Counted from the stretch's first letter, positions 36,905 to 48,814 are shown. The stretch is 64,000 bases of DNA from Annona cherimola (GCA_030490835.1 CM059973.1:63120008-63184007); one strand, 5' to 3'. The notes: generated from the letters alone by a model not told the origin. A program made the numbers and translations.

Positions 36905-37412
36905 CACAAAAGCACAAGCAGTGTTTTGAAAACCGGACTGAACCGCGTGATTCGGCCAATCCAACCGTCAACAGCCGAAAATGCAGTTTAGTTCACTCAC
37001 AGTCTTTAATTTTTTTTTAAACCGAAAAAACTGTGCCGTCAGACCTTAAAATCTTACAGAATCGCAATTCAATCCAACCATAGAAGCAAAAAACTTTAAT
37101 CAACGCAAGCAGGTTTGGTGAGCTTTTATGGCAGAACTGACATACAAACCAAATCATATCACACGTAGCATTTTTTTTTAAAAAAATTATCAGAGCTTCT
37201 CAACAAATTGAAGCACATTCCAACATCCAGCATATAGTCTCTAAAAAGATTATGAACACTGCTTCTTGGTTGATTATTTTCAGATTTCGGCACACTATTT
37301 TTAAGTCATATTTTAAAATAAGATTTTCCAGACCACGTTATTTTATTTTACGGTTCAAAATGGTTTAAATCACCCATTGAACCGGCGAACCTAACCAGAC
37401 GTCAAAACAATT
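36905..37412. mobile_element. Possible TIR element with CCGG-rich ends
   Basis: The left end reads GTTTTGAAAACCGGACTGAA and the right end, inverted, GTTTTGACGTCTGGTTAGG followed by CGCCGGTTCAATGGG. The AACCGGTT-like wording is also found at about 50380-50540. The inverted match is loose and no target duplication was found. Confidence 0.3.
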
Positions 37413-37465
37413 TAATTAACTGTTCAGTTTTTACGACATTGGGCACAAGTAAGGTTTTTGCATTT

Positions 37466-37545
37466 GTGTTTATACAATTTGGCCGAAGTATAATTTGGCC
37501 AAAAGTTGTGGTACGCTTGCGATGTCGGCCAAATTGTATAAACAC
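37466..37545. ncRNA. 80-nt stem-loop with perfect 21-bp arms (candidate)
   Basis: The left arm 37466-37486 (GTGTTTATACAATTTGGCCG plus A) is perfectly complementary to 37525-37545, with a 38-nt loop. Size and 21-nt arms resemble a small-RNA precursor, but a tiny foldback element would look the same. It lies about 100 bp upstream of the MULE-like insertion. The RNA call is an inference from shape only. Confidence 0.3.
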
Positions 37546-37879
37546 TACTGCACAAACCTCCAAATTTAATGACATAAGATTAAAAACGGAAAAGAACATC
37601 ATTAACGAATAAAAGTAAAAGAAGAATCATATAAAATATATTATAAGTAGAGCTTTTCCCAGATATATCCGTTACAAATGACCTTAATTCGAGATATGTC
37701 CACTAAGTTTCAAATTTTCAGATATACCCATTACATTTGTATAAAACTTCAGAAATACCCATTTCACCATCGATGTGAAAAAACGACATTAGAAAGCAAG
37801 TGACGTTACTTAGATACCCAAGAGCTAAGGTTGAACCAAAAGGAGGCAAAATCTCAGTCGGAGTTGCATCCTTCCATGT

Positions 37880-38677
37880 CCTAAAAATCTCCTACAATTA
37901 TGAGCAGAAGCTCCGCCTCATGAAGGCTTTTAAGAGTAGGATCTCCCGGATTCGACCGCAAGCTGTAGAATCTGATGCTTAAGCTTGGGGTGTTCGCCGC
38001 TGTCGAGTCAATGCTCTACAGCTCAACAATGTCCAAGGCCGTCAGGGAGCGGGCGACATTCGTCGTCACAGTAGTTGTGCAGTTCAACAAAAATGTCTTT
38101 GTTGTTGGGGTGCTGATGGGCCCCATCGTCCGCGTGCAGGTGTTGATGACAACGGTGTCTTCCATCAAGGTGCTCTGTTATCTCGTCCAGTCGATCAAGA
38201 GCCCCTTAGTTGAGGACATGCAGTCCAACAGCGAGCTGCCCAAGATCATCGGCTACTTGGGATTGGAGGAGGTGGAAATAAGGGTGGCAGCATTGGATTT
38301 GGTGCTAAAGATTGGGTATTTCGGGTGGAAGGAAGCTGTGGAGGAGATGTTGGTGGTGGGTTCGGTGAAAAAGTAGATTGAGCTGCAGAGGTCGGATCTT
38401 GGTGGCAATTTAATCGAGATGGGCGGTGGGTTGAGGAAGAAGTAGAGAAGGGGGTGGATACTGAACTGGCGATAGCAACGACGAGCAAGAAGAGTAGCAG
38501 CAAGGAGATAAGGGTCTTGAAACAACATCCCTTTGCGAGCTTCATGGGAGAAGGGTTGAGGCAAGGGAGAAGAGAGCTTTAAAGCTGGAGGTGTTGAGGA
38601 GAGTGAGGGAGGTTGCAAGCTCTGATGCGGAAGCCACCACCATTCTCACTCAAGTTCTTTGGGGAGCTTCCCTATGA
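37880..38677 (+). pseudogene. ARM-repeat protein gene fragment, frameshifted and partly deleted
   Basis: Plus-strand translation matches the C-terminal half of a plant ARM-repeat superfamily protein. Pieces in order: KLRLMKAFKSRISRIRPQ (37895 on), a frame change near 37980, KAVRERATF and IKSPLVEDMQSNSELPKIIG, EIRVAALDLVLKIGYFG (ORF 37975-38376), a stop at 38374, then ELQRSDLGGNLIEMG, HPFASFMGEGLRQG and EVLRRVREVASSDAEA, ending at WGAS and a stop at 38675. About a dozen residues expected between HPFAS and GEGLRQ are missing. Family knowledge says such proteins are protein-interaction scaffolds. This copy cannot be translated whole. Its lack of introns and its position inside the MULE-like element suggest capture. 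Confidence 0.7.
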
Positions 38678-39108
38678 GAACTATGGGTCATCTGATGATC
38701 GGAGCCGTTGATCTAGTGTGATCACAAAAATGATGATCTAGGTAGCCTCAAAATTTTGCCCTTTTTGATCCAAGTTTCTTTTCTTTCAAGTGGTTGATGA
38801 ATTGGTATTGGAATGCCTAAATTGACCACCCTCAAATTTGGATCTTTCATCATTTTTGATTTGGATTATTATGAGTAGTGAGAAGAATGAACCAGTCCGA
38901 ATTGCATGTACAGGTTGATGATTGCAATAGATTCTTTCATGGTAGAAAAATGTGTAATTTTTTTAACATATATTTTTTAGTTTTTCGATTTTATTGTTAT
39001 TGATTTTGTTATTAGTATGTTTGGAGATTGGACCATCAAGGATGGATCTTGATGATATCCTAAGTTCTTTGTAGCTTGTGAGAGGTTTGTCATTTTGGAA
39101 CTTGTTTG
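38678..39108. other. Spacer inside the MULE-like element
   Basis: No gene is seen. Some of it may be sequence captured with the ARM gene (3' flank), because base composition stays higher in G and C until about 38900. Confidence 0.3.
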
Positions 39109-39638
39109 TATACACCCAGGTGCACTTAGTTTTGGTGCATCCAAGTATAAATACTTTTATTATTTTTTATTTTTTTGAAATTTTTTTTTACAAAATTGTT
39201 AATCTAAGTGTATTTAATACGTATATCAATTTTGAGGGGTATTTACAAAACTGTTGTCCCCCCTAAATGTTGGGGTATTTATAAAATATCCCTCCGCCGT
39301 GAGGATGATGAAAGTGTTTGATTTGTAATATCAAAAGTCACAGTTTATGTATACTACTAATAAAAAAAATGTATATCAATTTTAACTATTTTTGGAGATT
39401 TTTAAAATTTTAAAAATCAGTGGCATTTTACTGAAAATGTCATTAATTTTTAAAAATTCAAAAAATATTTAAAAATCTCCAAAAAAGTACAAATTGATAT
39501 AATGTTAAATATGTTTTTTTATGAAAACATGTTAAATACACTTAAATTAATACTCTTATATAAAAAGTTTCGAAAAAATTTAAAAAAAAAGAGTTATGCA
39601 CGTACATGCACCCTAGCCTAAGTGCACGTGAGTGCAAC
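39109..39638. mobile_element. Foldback MITE, copy 3 of 4, with a small insertion
   Basis: Ends: ACACCCAGGTGCACTTAG on the left; inverted right end GCACTCACGTGCACTTAGGC. The body has CTATTTTTGGAGATTTTT and its inverse. The fold is interrupted by 39234-39370 (137 bp), flanked on both sides by GTATATCAATTTT (39221-39233 and 39371-39383). Confidence 0.65.
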
Positions 39639-39954
39639 AAATCATATCCGTATCATTTTTTACATAAATTGCAACTTTTTTTTATTGATATGTACAAAAG
39701 CATATGACAGAAACTTTATAAAACTCACATTTCTTATTATAATGGTTGCAGCATGTTTACTCATTAAAAAAATCCCGGACATTGAAACTTAGAAGAAGAA
39801 ACAATATTCTATTTTATTTTTCACACTAGGGATACTTCAAGCATTTTAAAAATTTTGATAACGTTTTTCAAACCCTTTATTACTCAATATAATGGTCACT
39901 GACGAAATGGGCATATCCGGGATTTTTTGCAAAAGCGGTCGCTGACAAAAGAGT

Positions 39955-42900
39955 CCCAACCCAGGGGAAGCACTTCCCTTGGGAAAAAAAAAGGAAGTTG
40001 GGCATTGTGGTAATTTTACAGCGAGAGTATATTTATTTAAAAACGTGAGTATGTTTGGTTTTTTGATAAAATTTGTATTATATATATACAAAATCTCAAT
40101 CTATTCCATTCATTTGCTAGATCAAGTATTAAAATGTATGTCGACATAATTTTTCATTATTTGACAATTTCTAAAAATATTTGTGTGCAAAAAATTAATT
40201 TTTAATAAGATTTCATTATAATTGGTAAAGTTGGAAAATATAATTTTTATTAGGAGTTATTTTATATTATTTAAAGTTAATGTAATTAAGGTACTCTAAA
40301 AAATCACTTCTTTTATTTTTCTCTAAATTTTGAAAATTTATTAATATTTTTTTATTTTCTGAATATAATCGGATCTAACGGCATCTAACGGCATCTAACA
40401 GCATCTAACGACATCTAACAGCATTTAACCGCATCTAATTGCATCTAACAGCATCTAACCGCATCTAATTTTTGAAATTAATAAGTTAATCCTAATTTAA
40501 CACCTGTAATATGATCCTAGGCCCCTTATAATGTCATTTAGACCTTAATTAATGAATTTGAAACCCATATTATATGATTTAATAAATCACCATAATCTAA
40601 CAGCGTCTAATCGCATCTAACGGCATCTAACAGCATCTAACCGCATCTAACCGCATCTAATTTTTGAAATTAGTAAGTTAATCATAATTTAACACCTGTA
40701 ATATGATCCTAGGCCCCTTATAACGTCATTTAAACCTTAACTACGGAATTTGAAACCCATATAATATGATTTAATGAAATCCAACTTAATCTAACAACGT
40801 CTAATCGCATCTAAGGGCATCTAACAACATCTAATTTTTGAAATTAATAAATTAATCCTAATTTAACACCTGTAATATGATCTTAGGCCCCTTATAACGT
40901 CATTTAGACCTTAATTACGGAATTTAAAACCCATATAATATGATTTAATGAAATCCAACTTAATCTAACAGTGTCTAATCGCATCTAACGGCATCTAACA
41001 GCATCTAACCGCATCTAATTTTTGAAATTAATAAGTTAATCATAATTTAACACCTGTAATATGATCCTAGGCCCCTTATAACGTCATTTAGACCTTAACT
41101 ACGAAATTTGAAACCCATTAATATGATTTAATGAAATTCAACTTAATCTAACAGCGTCTAATTGCATTTAACGACATCTAACAGCATCTAACGACATCTA
41201 ACAACATCTAACCGCATCTAACGGCATATAACCGCATCTAATTTTTGAAATTTTATAAATATTTTACCTAATTTGTGTATTTTGCACAAGATATATAATT
41301 AATAATTCATTTCATAACTATGGAAACCTTGAAATAATTTTAAAACTAAATAAATATATGAATTTATAATTACAAATATTAACTAATTTAAATTAAATAA
41401 AATCAAAATTTACGTAAATATATAAAATTGTAAAAATTATTATATATGACGCTATAAAACTAAAATTGTAATAAATTATATATAACTGTAATTTATATTT
41501 AATATAGAAATATATGTTACTTTTTGGGATTGGTTAAATAATCAATTTAGTAAATAACTACATTTAATAGAAATTTTATAATAAATTTTATTTAAATTAT
41601 ATAATAATATTATTACAGTTTATATTAGAAATTTAACATATTAATATATTAAAATTTATTAAAATTATAAAATAATATTATTACAGTTTATATTACAAAT
41701 TTAATGTATCAATATACTACTTGTGATTTATTGTTAATAGAATTAATAAATTTAAAATAAAAATAAAAATTTATTTACTTCAAGTGAGATCAGTGTAAAA
41801 TTATCAATTTAAGAAATATTTACATTGAATAAAAAATTTATAAAAAAATCTTCATATTATAGAATACCTCTAAATAAAGTCCAATCAAATTTAAAATCCA
41901 ATGAAAAATTTTCGATATACAACTATAATTTAGATTTAAATAAACTAAACATATATATGATTTTTAGGACTGATTTAATGATTAAGTATTTTTATATTAG
42001 TAAAAAAATTATTTAATGAATCCACCTAAATCTAACTTCTAACTATAAAGTTTTTCAAATTAATCTAATTTTTATAATTCAAATTAATTTGGAAAAAGGA
42101 TAAACTCTAGCAAAAATGATTGATTTAAAAATAAGATAGATATTTCCAAATTCCCACACATCTTATTGTTCTCCATGAACGTATGTTACTAGCAAGGCCT
42201 AAGAAGGAAAGTTCATACGCATACTTACTAACGTCGTAAGTGTTTGCCATAGTGACAATGGGGATATTTTCTACTATAGTAAAAGTCATCTATTTGTATT
42301 TTTATTTTTTAAATTATTAAGTTAAATATATTATTCATAAAAAATATTTATCATTTTTTAATGTTTACTTTGAATTAGCTAATTTCTTATCCTTCCAATC
42401 GCATAAGTTTTCACATTCTATATTATAAATTAGAAAATATTAAAATTAACTTAAATATTATATTTCTATATTTTTATTAAATAAAATTTGAAAATATATT
42501 AATGATTGAAACTTGTTTTTCAAAAATTAGTAACAATTATTATATCATGTAAATGTATAATTTAAAATATATACAAGTTATAGATTCAATGATTATATCA
42601 TGTAAATGTACAATTTAAAACATATATTCACACATAAAATTTGACCTTTTTTAAATTTATTTAATTTTTGTATTGATTTTTTTGAAATGAGCACTTGGAG
42701 AATGATTCCGAGAATATTATAAAAATATTCTCTATATAATTTTTTATACTTTTATTTTTAATTAAAATTATATTTACCCATGTCAGCTTCTCTCAAACTC
42801 AAGATAAAGAAATAACAAAGTTTTATGGCATTGGATTGCATATATTGCTCATAAAAGCGGCTGCATAAAATTTATTTAATAAAAAATTATGTAGGTAGAA

Positions 42901-43650
42901 AATATTAAATAAAATAAAATTAAATATTTACTTAAATTTCTTAATATTTTGTCTTATCTTATTATTTAATCTTACATATAATAGATTTGTAATTTTTTAT
43001 ATTTATATTTTTCACACATCTCTTTTGAATATTTTAAATAATAATCTATATAAATTTATGTATTTGGCAAAAGATATATACTAAGTAATTCATTTTAGAA
43101 ATATGCAAACCTTGATTTTGAATTAAATAAATATATGAAGATGTTGTTAGAAATAAATGCTAGTTTAAATGAAATAAAATAAAATTTTAATAAATATATA
43201 TTGCTCTAATTAAAAATATATAATTTTTCAAATACACACAATTAGCTTAATTTAAAAGTTAATTATTTTAAATTGATGAACAAATATATTTTTAAACTAG
43301 ATAGAAATAATTATTTTGGTTAACGTAATTTGCATCTACATAATTCTTTATTGTGATATTGTATTTTTGATTAACTAACTTAATTTAGTTAATATCTAGT
43401 TAATACGCATGGGTGATATCACACTGCAACAGCGGGACCACGCGTCCTTCAATCTCGTGCAACGGCGGCATCAATGACTCAACAATGCGTCCTTAAATCT
43501 CGCCCAAATTTCCATCAGTTGCGACAGATTGTGCACGTTGCATTATTTTCCAAAAAAACCCAACCGTTCAGGTGCGGCTCATCCTTAAATCTCGCCAAAA
43601 TTTCCGTCAGTTGCGATAGATGATGCACAGTGCATCATCTTCCAAAAAAC
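39955..43650. mobile_element. Array-bearing element, copy 1 (one arm only)
   Basis: From about 39990 (GGCATTGTGGTAATTTT) to about 43650 the sequence matches 44991-48560 at a nearly constant offset of 5.0 kb, with one arm, decamer array and the AT-rich middle (CATAAAAGCGGCTGCATAAAA). Unlike copy 2 it has no inverted right arm: after 43650 the sequence turns GC-richer and runs into the MULE-like right end. A palindrome GGGAAGCACTTCCC (39965-39978) stands just before the arm. No coding is seen; the 41825-42016 frame is AT-rich noise. Confidence 0.65.
40372..41242 (+). repeat. Nested array: TCTAACNGCA decamers within units of about 185 bp
   Basis: Runs of a 10-bp word (GCATCTAACG/C/A) alternate with a conserved spacer that includes TAACACCTGTAATATGATC, found near 40499, 40690, 40865 and 41048 (spacings 191, 175, 183). 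Decamer number varies between units while the spacer is constant. Confidence 0.9.
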
Positions 43651-44243
43651 CCAACCGTTCAAGCGCGGCCTCAGTTCGTCTTCTCCTTTGCTGCTGCTTG
43701 ACTACCGGCCCCAGCGTGTTATCGTCGAATCTAAAAACTTCTTTAGCCACCAAAAAATCTGTCGAAAAATAAACTCAAAAAATTGCCGTGCATAAAATCT
43801 ACATACCAAAAAATTGCTGCCACTTATCTTATGTTTATCTTCTTCACGGTCGGGATGAGCCGTTGCTACCATCTGTTGCCGCTTGCTACCGCTGTTGTCG
43901 CCTTTATTTTCTAGCGAGAGACGCCATCAAGACTATTTTTCGGCTGCCTCGTCCTTTCTCCTCAGATGCCGATGAGGAAAAAAATGGCATAGCAGCAGTT
44001 TTTCTTAGCAGTTCAAAGTTTAAACCATTTCTGCTGTTCACCATCATCAAAAACCAAGAAAGGAAGACAAAAGAGACAGGGAGGAACTACGATGGAAAGC
44101 TGGGGAGAGAGATGAAACTCGCGGGTCTAACACACAATCCGATGCTCCCTCTTGATTTTTTAACCTTCCCAAAATGCCCAAATGAATCGCAACCATCCAT
44201 CCTAAATTGACGGTGAATATGCAGCTTCCCTTGATAAAAACGG
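43651..44243. other. GC-richer stretch near the MULE right end
   Basis: The 140-aa plus frame at 43788-44210 and overlapping minus frames have no family resemblance. Composition recalls the captured or leader-like sequence often found just inside MULE ends. TTAAATCTCGCC with GTCAGTTGCGA repeats at about 43490 and 43590, a two-copy tandem of about 94 bp. Confidence 0.35.
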
Positions 44244-44257
44244 GGGAAGCGCTTCCC
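44244..44257. repeat. Perfect palindrome GGGAAGCGCTTCCC
   Basis: It is one of three copies. The others are at 39965-39978 and 44953-44966, each beside CCAACCCA (inverted here). Together they mark edges of the array-bearing elements. Confidence 0.7.
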
Positions 44258-44434
44258 ATGGGTTGGCTCTCCTGACAAAATGGGCATATCGGGATTTTTG
44301 TGCAAAAGCGGTAGATATATTCGGGATCTTTGAAACTTAATTGGCATATTTGAGATAATAGTCGGACATAATTGGTACATCTAGAAAAAGCCCTTATTAG
44401 TAAAGAGACAATATTGATGTACAATGAGACAACA

Positions 44435-44728
44435 ATGTTTAAATTAAAGTTAGTAAAAATTTTACTGATTCTTGTTCTACTCTTTTTTGTTTCAACCTTA
44501 GATCTAAGAGCTATATGGCTGAAATGGACTTTCACAGCAAGAAAATGGACTTTCAAGGATGATGAAATTTGTCATGATTTTCACTGTAATTTACCTGCAG
44601 ATAAGCCAGTCATAAAGGTTGCCTTTTGCAACAATTTTTTAGTTGATGTCATTGACAGTAGAATTTTACCAAAAAGCCTTCCAAACTGTAATAAGGGTCT
44701 ATGCAGGGCGAGTGATTCAATGTTTTAA
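44435..44728 (+). CDS. Small secreted cysteine-containing protein (97 aa), candidate
   Basis: From ATG 44435 the frame gives a strong signal peptide (MFKLKLVKILLILVLLFFVS, cleavage likely near residue 25) and a mature part of about 70 residues with five cysteines: ICHDFHC (C-x4-C), then VAFCNN, then NCNKGLC (C-x4-C). The frame remains open upstream to 44372, but the ATG directly before the hydrophobic core is the natural start, and the upstream part belongs to the MULE-like end. The MULE-like insertion ends 32 bp upstream; without it the ATG would follow the TATA-like AT-rich stretch at 37620-37650. I do not recognise the family. Short length makes chance possible; signal peptide plus paired cysteines argue for a real or recently real gene. 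Confidence 0.45.
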   Translation: MFKLKLVKILLILVLLFFVSTLDLRAIWLKWTFTARKWTFKDDEICHDFHCNLPADKPVIKVAFCNNFLVDVIDSRILPKSLPNCNKGLCRASDSMF

Positions 44729-44972
44729 AACGTGCATGCATATGTAAAGGTATCAGGTTGGTAGCAGCTTGATCGGAGGTAGCTGAGGTGTGCCAGAACC
44801 GCAGCAACTCGGTCAGAACAATTGGAGAGGAGCTGAGGTGCGCTAGCAACAACAGCAACTTGATCAGAGGAATCTGCGATGATCGGACTTGAGAGAAGGG
44901 CTGCGAGGTTCGAAAATGCAAGCGACAGGTGAGGAGAAGAGGCCCAACCCATGGGAAGTGCTTCCCATGAGG
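44729..44972. other. GC-richer linker before array element 2
   Basis: It has repeated GAGGTAGCTGAGGTG/GGAGCTGAGGTGCGC words (near 44775 and 44828) and ends in CCCAACCCATGGGAAGTGCT, the palindromic motif bordering the array element. No gene is supported. Confidence 0.35.
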
Positions 44973-45361
44973 AAAAAAAAAAAAGCGGGGGCAATGTGGT
45001 AATTTTTCATCGTGAGTATATTTGTTTAAAAATGAGAGTATATTTTGTTTTTTGATAAATTTTATATTATATACATACAAAATTTCAATCTATTCTATTC
45101 ATTTGATAGATCAATTACTAAAACGTATGTACACATAATTTTTCATTATTTGAAATTTTTTAAAAATATTAGTGTACAAAAAATGATTTTTTTAATAAGA
45201 TTTCATTATAATTGGTAAAGTTGGAAAATATAATTTTTATTAGGAGTTATGTTATATTATTTAAAGTTAATGTAATTAAAGTACTCTCAAGAATAACAAT
45301 TTCTTTTATTTTCTTGATTTTTTGAAAATTTATTAATATTTTTTTATTTTTTGAATATAAT

Positions 45362-46256
45362 AGAATCTAACCGTGTCTAACCGCGTCTAACCGTGTCTAA
45401 TCGCATCTAATTTTTGAAATTAATAAGTTAATCCTAATTTAACACTTGTAATATGATCATAAGTCCCTTATAAGGCCATTTATAACTTAACAATGGAACT
45501 TAAAACTCAGATAATACGATTTAATGAAATCACCCTAATCTAACCGCATCTAACCGCGTCTAACCGTGGCTAATCGGGTCTAACCGCATCTAACCGTGTC
45601 TAACTATGTCTAATTTTTTAAATTAATTATTTAATCCTAATTTAACACCTGTAATATGATCCTAGACCCCTTATAAGGCCATTTATATCTTAACAACCAA
45701 ATTTAAAACCCAAATAATACGATTTAACGAAATCACCCTAATCTAACTGTGTCTAACCGCGTCTAACCGTGTCTAACTGTGTTTAACCGCGTCTAACTGC
45801 GTCTAACTGTGTCTAACCGGATCTAACCGCGTCTAACCGCGTCTAACCATGTCTAACCGTGTCTAATTTTTTAAATTAATAATTTAATCCTAATTTAACA
45901 CCTGTAATATGATCCTAGGGTCATTATAAGGTCATTTATATCTTAACAACCAAATTTGAAACCCAAATAATACAATTTAACGAAATCACCCTAATCTAAC
46001 TGTGTCTAACCGCGTCTAACTGTGTCTAACCGTGTCTAACCCGCGTCTAACCGTGTCTAATTTTTTAAATTAATAATTTAATCCTAATTTAACACCTGTA
46101 ATATGATCCTAGGGCTCTTACAAGGTTATTTATATCTTAACAACCAAATTTGAAACCCAAATAATACAATTTAATGAACTTACACTAATCTAACCGTGTC
46201 TAACTGCGTCTAACCGTGTCTAACCGGGTTTAACCGCGTCTAACAACATCTAATTT
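45362..46256 (+). repeat. Left-arm nested array, TCTAACCGYG decamers
   Basis: The same architecture as 40372-41242, but the decamer is mostly TCTAACCGCG/TCTAACCGTG. Spacer word AACACCTGTAATATGATC lies near 45440 (variant), 45644, 45899 and 46096. Confidence 0.9.
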
Positions 46257-48814
46257 TTTTATAATTTATGAATTTTTTACCTAATCTATGTATTTTGCAA
46301 AATATATATACTTAAATATTTATTCGAGGTCTAAATAATTTTAGAACTAAATATATATATATATATAAAGTTATAATTAAAAATATTAACTTCACTTGAT
46401 TAAATGAAATAGAAATTTACGTAAAGATATAAAACAGTAAAAAATATTATATATATGACGTTGTAGAACCAAAATTTTGATAAATTATATATAACTGTGA
46501 CTTAGATTTAATATGTAAATATATGTTACTTTTTGGGATTGGTTAAATGATCAATTTTGCAAATAACTATATTTAATAGAAATTTTATAACAAAATTTCT
46601 TAAAATTATAAAATAATATTATTACAGTTTATATTATAAATTTAAAGTATTAATATAATAATGTTAATTTATTGTTACTGTAATTAATTAATTTAAACTA
46701 AAAATACAAATTTATTGACTTCAAGTGAATTAAATGTAAACAAACAATTTAATAAATATTTATATTGAACAAAAAATATATAGAAAATTTCATGTTATAG
46801 AATACCTCTAAATTTATTACAGTTTATATTACAAATTTAACATATTAATATACTAATTATGATTTATTGTTACTAGAATTAATAAATTTAAAATAAAAAT
46901 AAAAATTTATTTACTTCAATTCAAATCAATGTAAAATTATCAGTTTAATAAATATTTACATTGAATGATTAAGTATTTTTATATTAGTAAAAAATTATTT
47001 AATGAATCCACCTAAATCTAACATCTAACTGTAAATTTTTTCAAATTAATCCAATTTTTATAATTCAAATTAATTTGGAAAAAAGATAAACTCTAGCAAA
47101 AATGATTGATTTAAAAATAAGACGGATATTTCCAAATTCCCACACATCCCATTGTTCTCCATGAACGGATGTTACTAACAAGACCTAAGAAGGAAAGTTC
47201 ATACACATACTTACTAATGTTGTAAGTGTTTGCCATAGTGGCAACCGGGATATTTTCTATTATAGTAAAAGTCATCTATTTGCATTTTTATTTTTTAAAT
47301 TATTAAGCTAAATATATTATTCATAAAAAATATTTATCATTTTTTAATGTTTACTTTGAATTAGGTAATTTCTTATCCTTCCAATCGAATAAGTTTTCAC
47401 ATTCTATATTATAAATTAGAAAATATTAAAATTAACTTAAATATTATATTTCTATATTTTTATTAAATACAATTTGAAAATATATTAATGATTGAAACTT
47501 ATTTTTCAAAAATTAGTAACAATTATTATATCATGTAAATGTATAATTTAAAATATATACAAGTCACAGATTCCATGATTATATCATGTAAATGTATAAT
47601 TTAAAACATATATTCACACATAAAATTTGACCATTTTTTAAATTTATTTAATTTTTGTATTGATTTTTTTAAAATGAGCACTTGGAGAATGATTCCGAGA
47701 ATATTATAGAAATATTCTCTATATAATTATTTATACTTTTATTTTTTAATTAAAATTATATCTACTCATGTCAGCTTCTCTCAAACTCAAGATAAAGAAA
47801 TAACAAAGTTTCATGGCATTGGATTGCGTATATTGCTCATAAAAGCGGCTGCATAAAATTTCTTTAATAAAAAATTATGTAGGTAGAAAGTATTAAATTA
47901 AATAAAATTAAATATTTACTTAAATTTCTTAATATTTTGTCTTATCTTATTATTTAGTCTTACATATAATAGATTTGTAATTTTTTATATTTATATTTTT
48001 CACACATCTATTTTGAATATTTTAAACAATAATCTATATAAATTTATGTATTTGGCAAAAGATATATACTAAGTAATTCATTTTAGAAATATGCAAACCT
48101 TGATTTTGAATTAAATAAAATAAAATTTTAATAAATATATGAAGATGTTGTTAGAAATAAATGCTAGTTTAAATGAAATAAAATAAAATTTTAATAAATA
48201 TATATTGCTCTAATTAAAAATATATAATTTGTCAAATACACACAATTAGCTTAATTTAAAAGTTAAATATTTTAAATTGATGAACAAATATATTTTTAAA
48301 CTAGATAGTAATAATTATTTTGGTTAACATAATTTGCATCTACATAATTCTTTATTGTGATATTGTATTTTTGATTAACTAAATTAATTTAGTTAATATC
48401 TAGTTAATACGCATTGGTGATATCACACTGCAATAGCGGCGACCACGCGTCCTTAAATCTCGTGCAACGGCGGCGTCAATGACTCAACAATGCGTCCTTA
48501 AATCTCGCCCAAATTTTCGTCAATTGTGATAGATGATGCACAGTGTATCATCTTCCAAAAAACCCAAAAAACCCAATTTCCGTCAATTTTATTTTTAAAA
48601 AGTCATATATAATAATTATTACAATTTTATAAATTTATGTAAGTTTTTATTTCATTTAATTTAAATTAATTATTATTTTTAATTATAGCTTTATATATTT
48701 ATTTAGTTTTAAAATTATTTAAAAGTACGCATAGTTCTAAAATGAATTATTATGTATATATCTTTTGCAAAATATATAAATTTATATAAAATATTTTTAA
48801 AAATATTAAAATTA

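Larger units (their letters stand above)
37641..44402. mobile_element. MULE-like element with 9-bp target duplication, carries a gene fragment
   Basis: The body is 37650-44393 (6.7 kb). Outer ends are inverted: GAGCTTTTCCCAGATATATC on the left, GGGCTTTTTCTAGATGTACC on the right read inward, and the similarity goes on for about 130 bp (TAAGTTTCAAA, then CCCATT words). It is flanked by TTATAAGTA (37641-37649) and TTATTAGTA (44394-44402), eight of nine alike; 9 bp is the Mutator-superfamily length. No transposase is seen. It holds an ARM-gene fragment, a foldback MITE and the first array-bearing element, so it fits a Pack-MULE later enlarged by insertions. Confidence 0.6.

Noticed and set aside
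40372..41242. CRISPR-like alternation of short repeats and spacers
   Set aside because: Here the long spacer is constant and the 10-bp word varies in number, the opposite of a CRISPR array, and the context is a plant genome.
44047..44556. 169-aa minus frame
   Set aside because: It crosses the MULE end and target duplication and overlaps the plus-strand signal-peptide ORF; no domain is visible.
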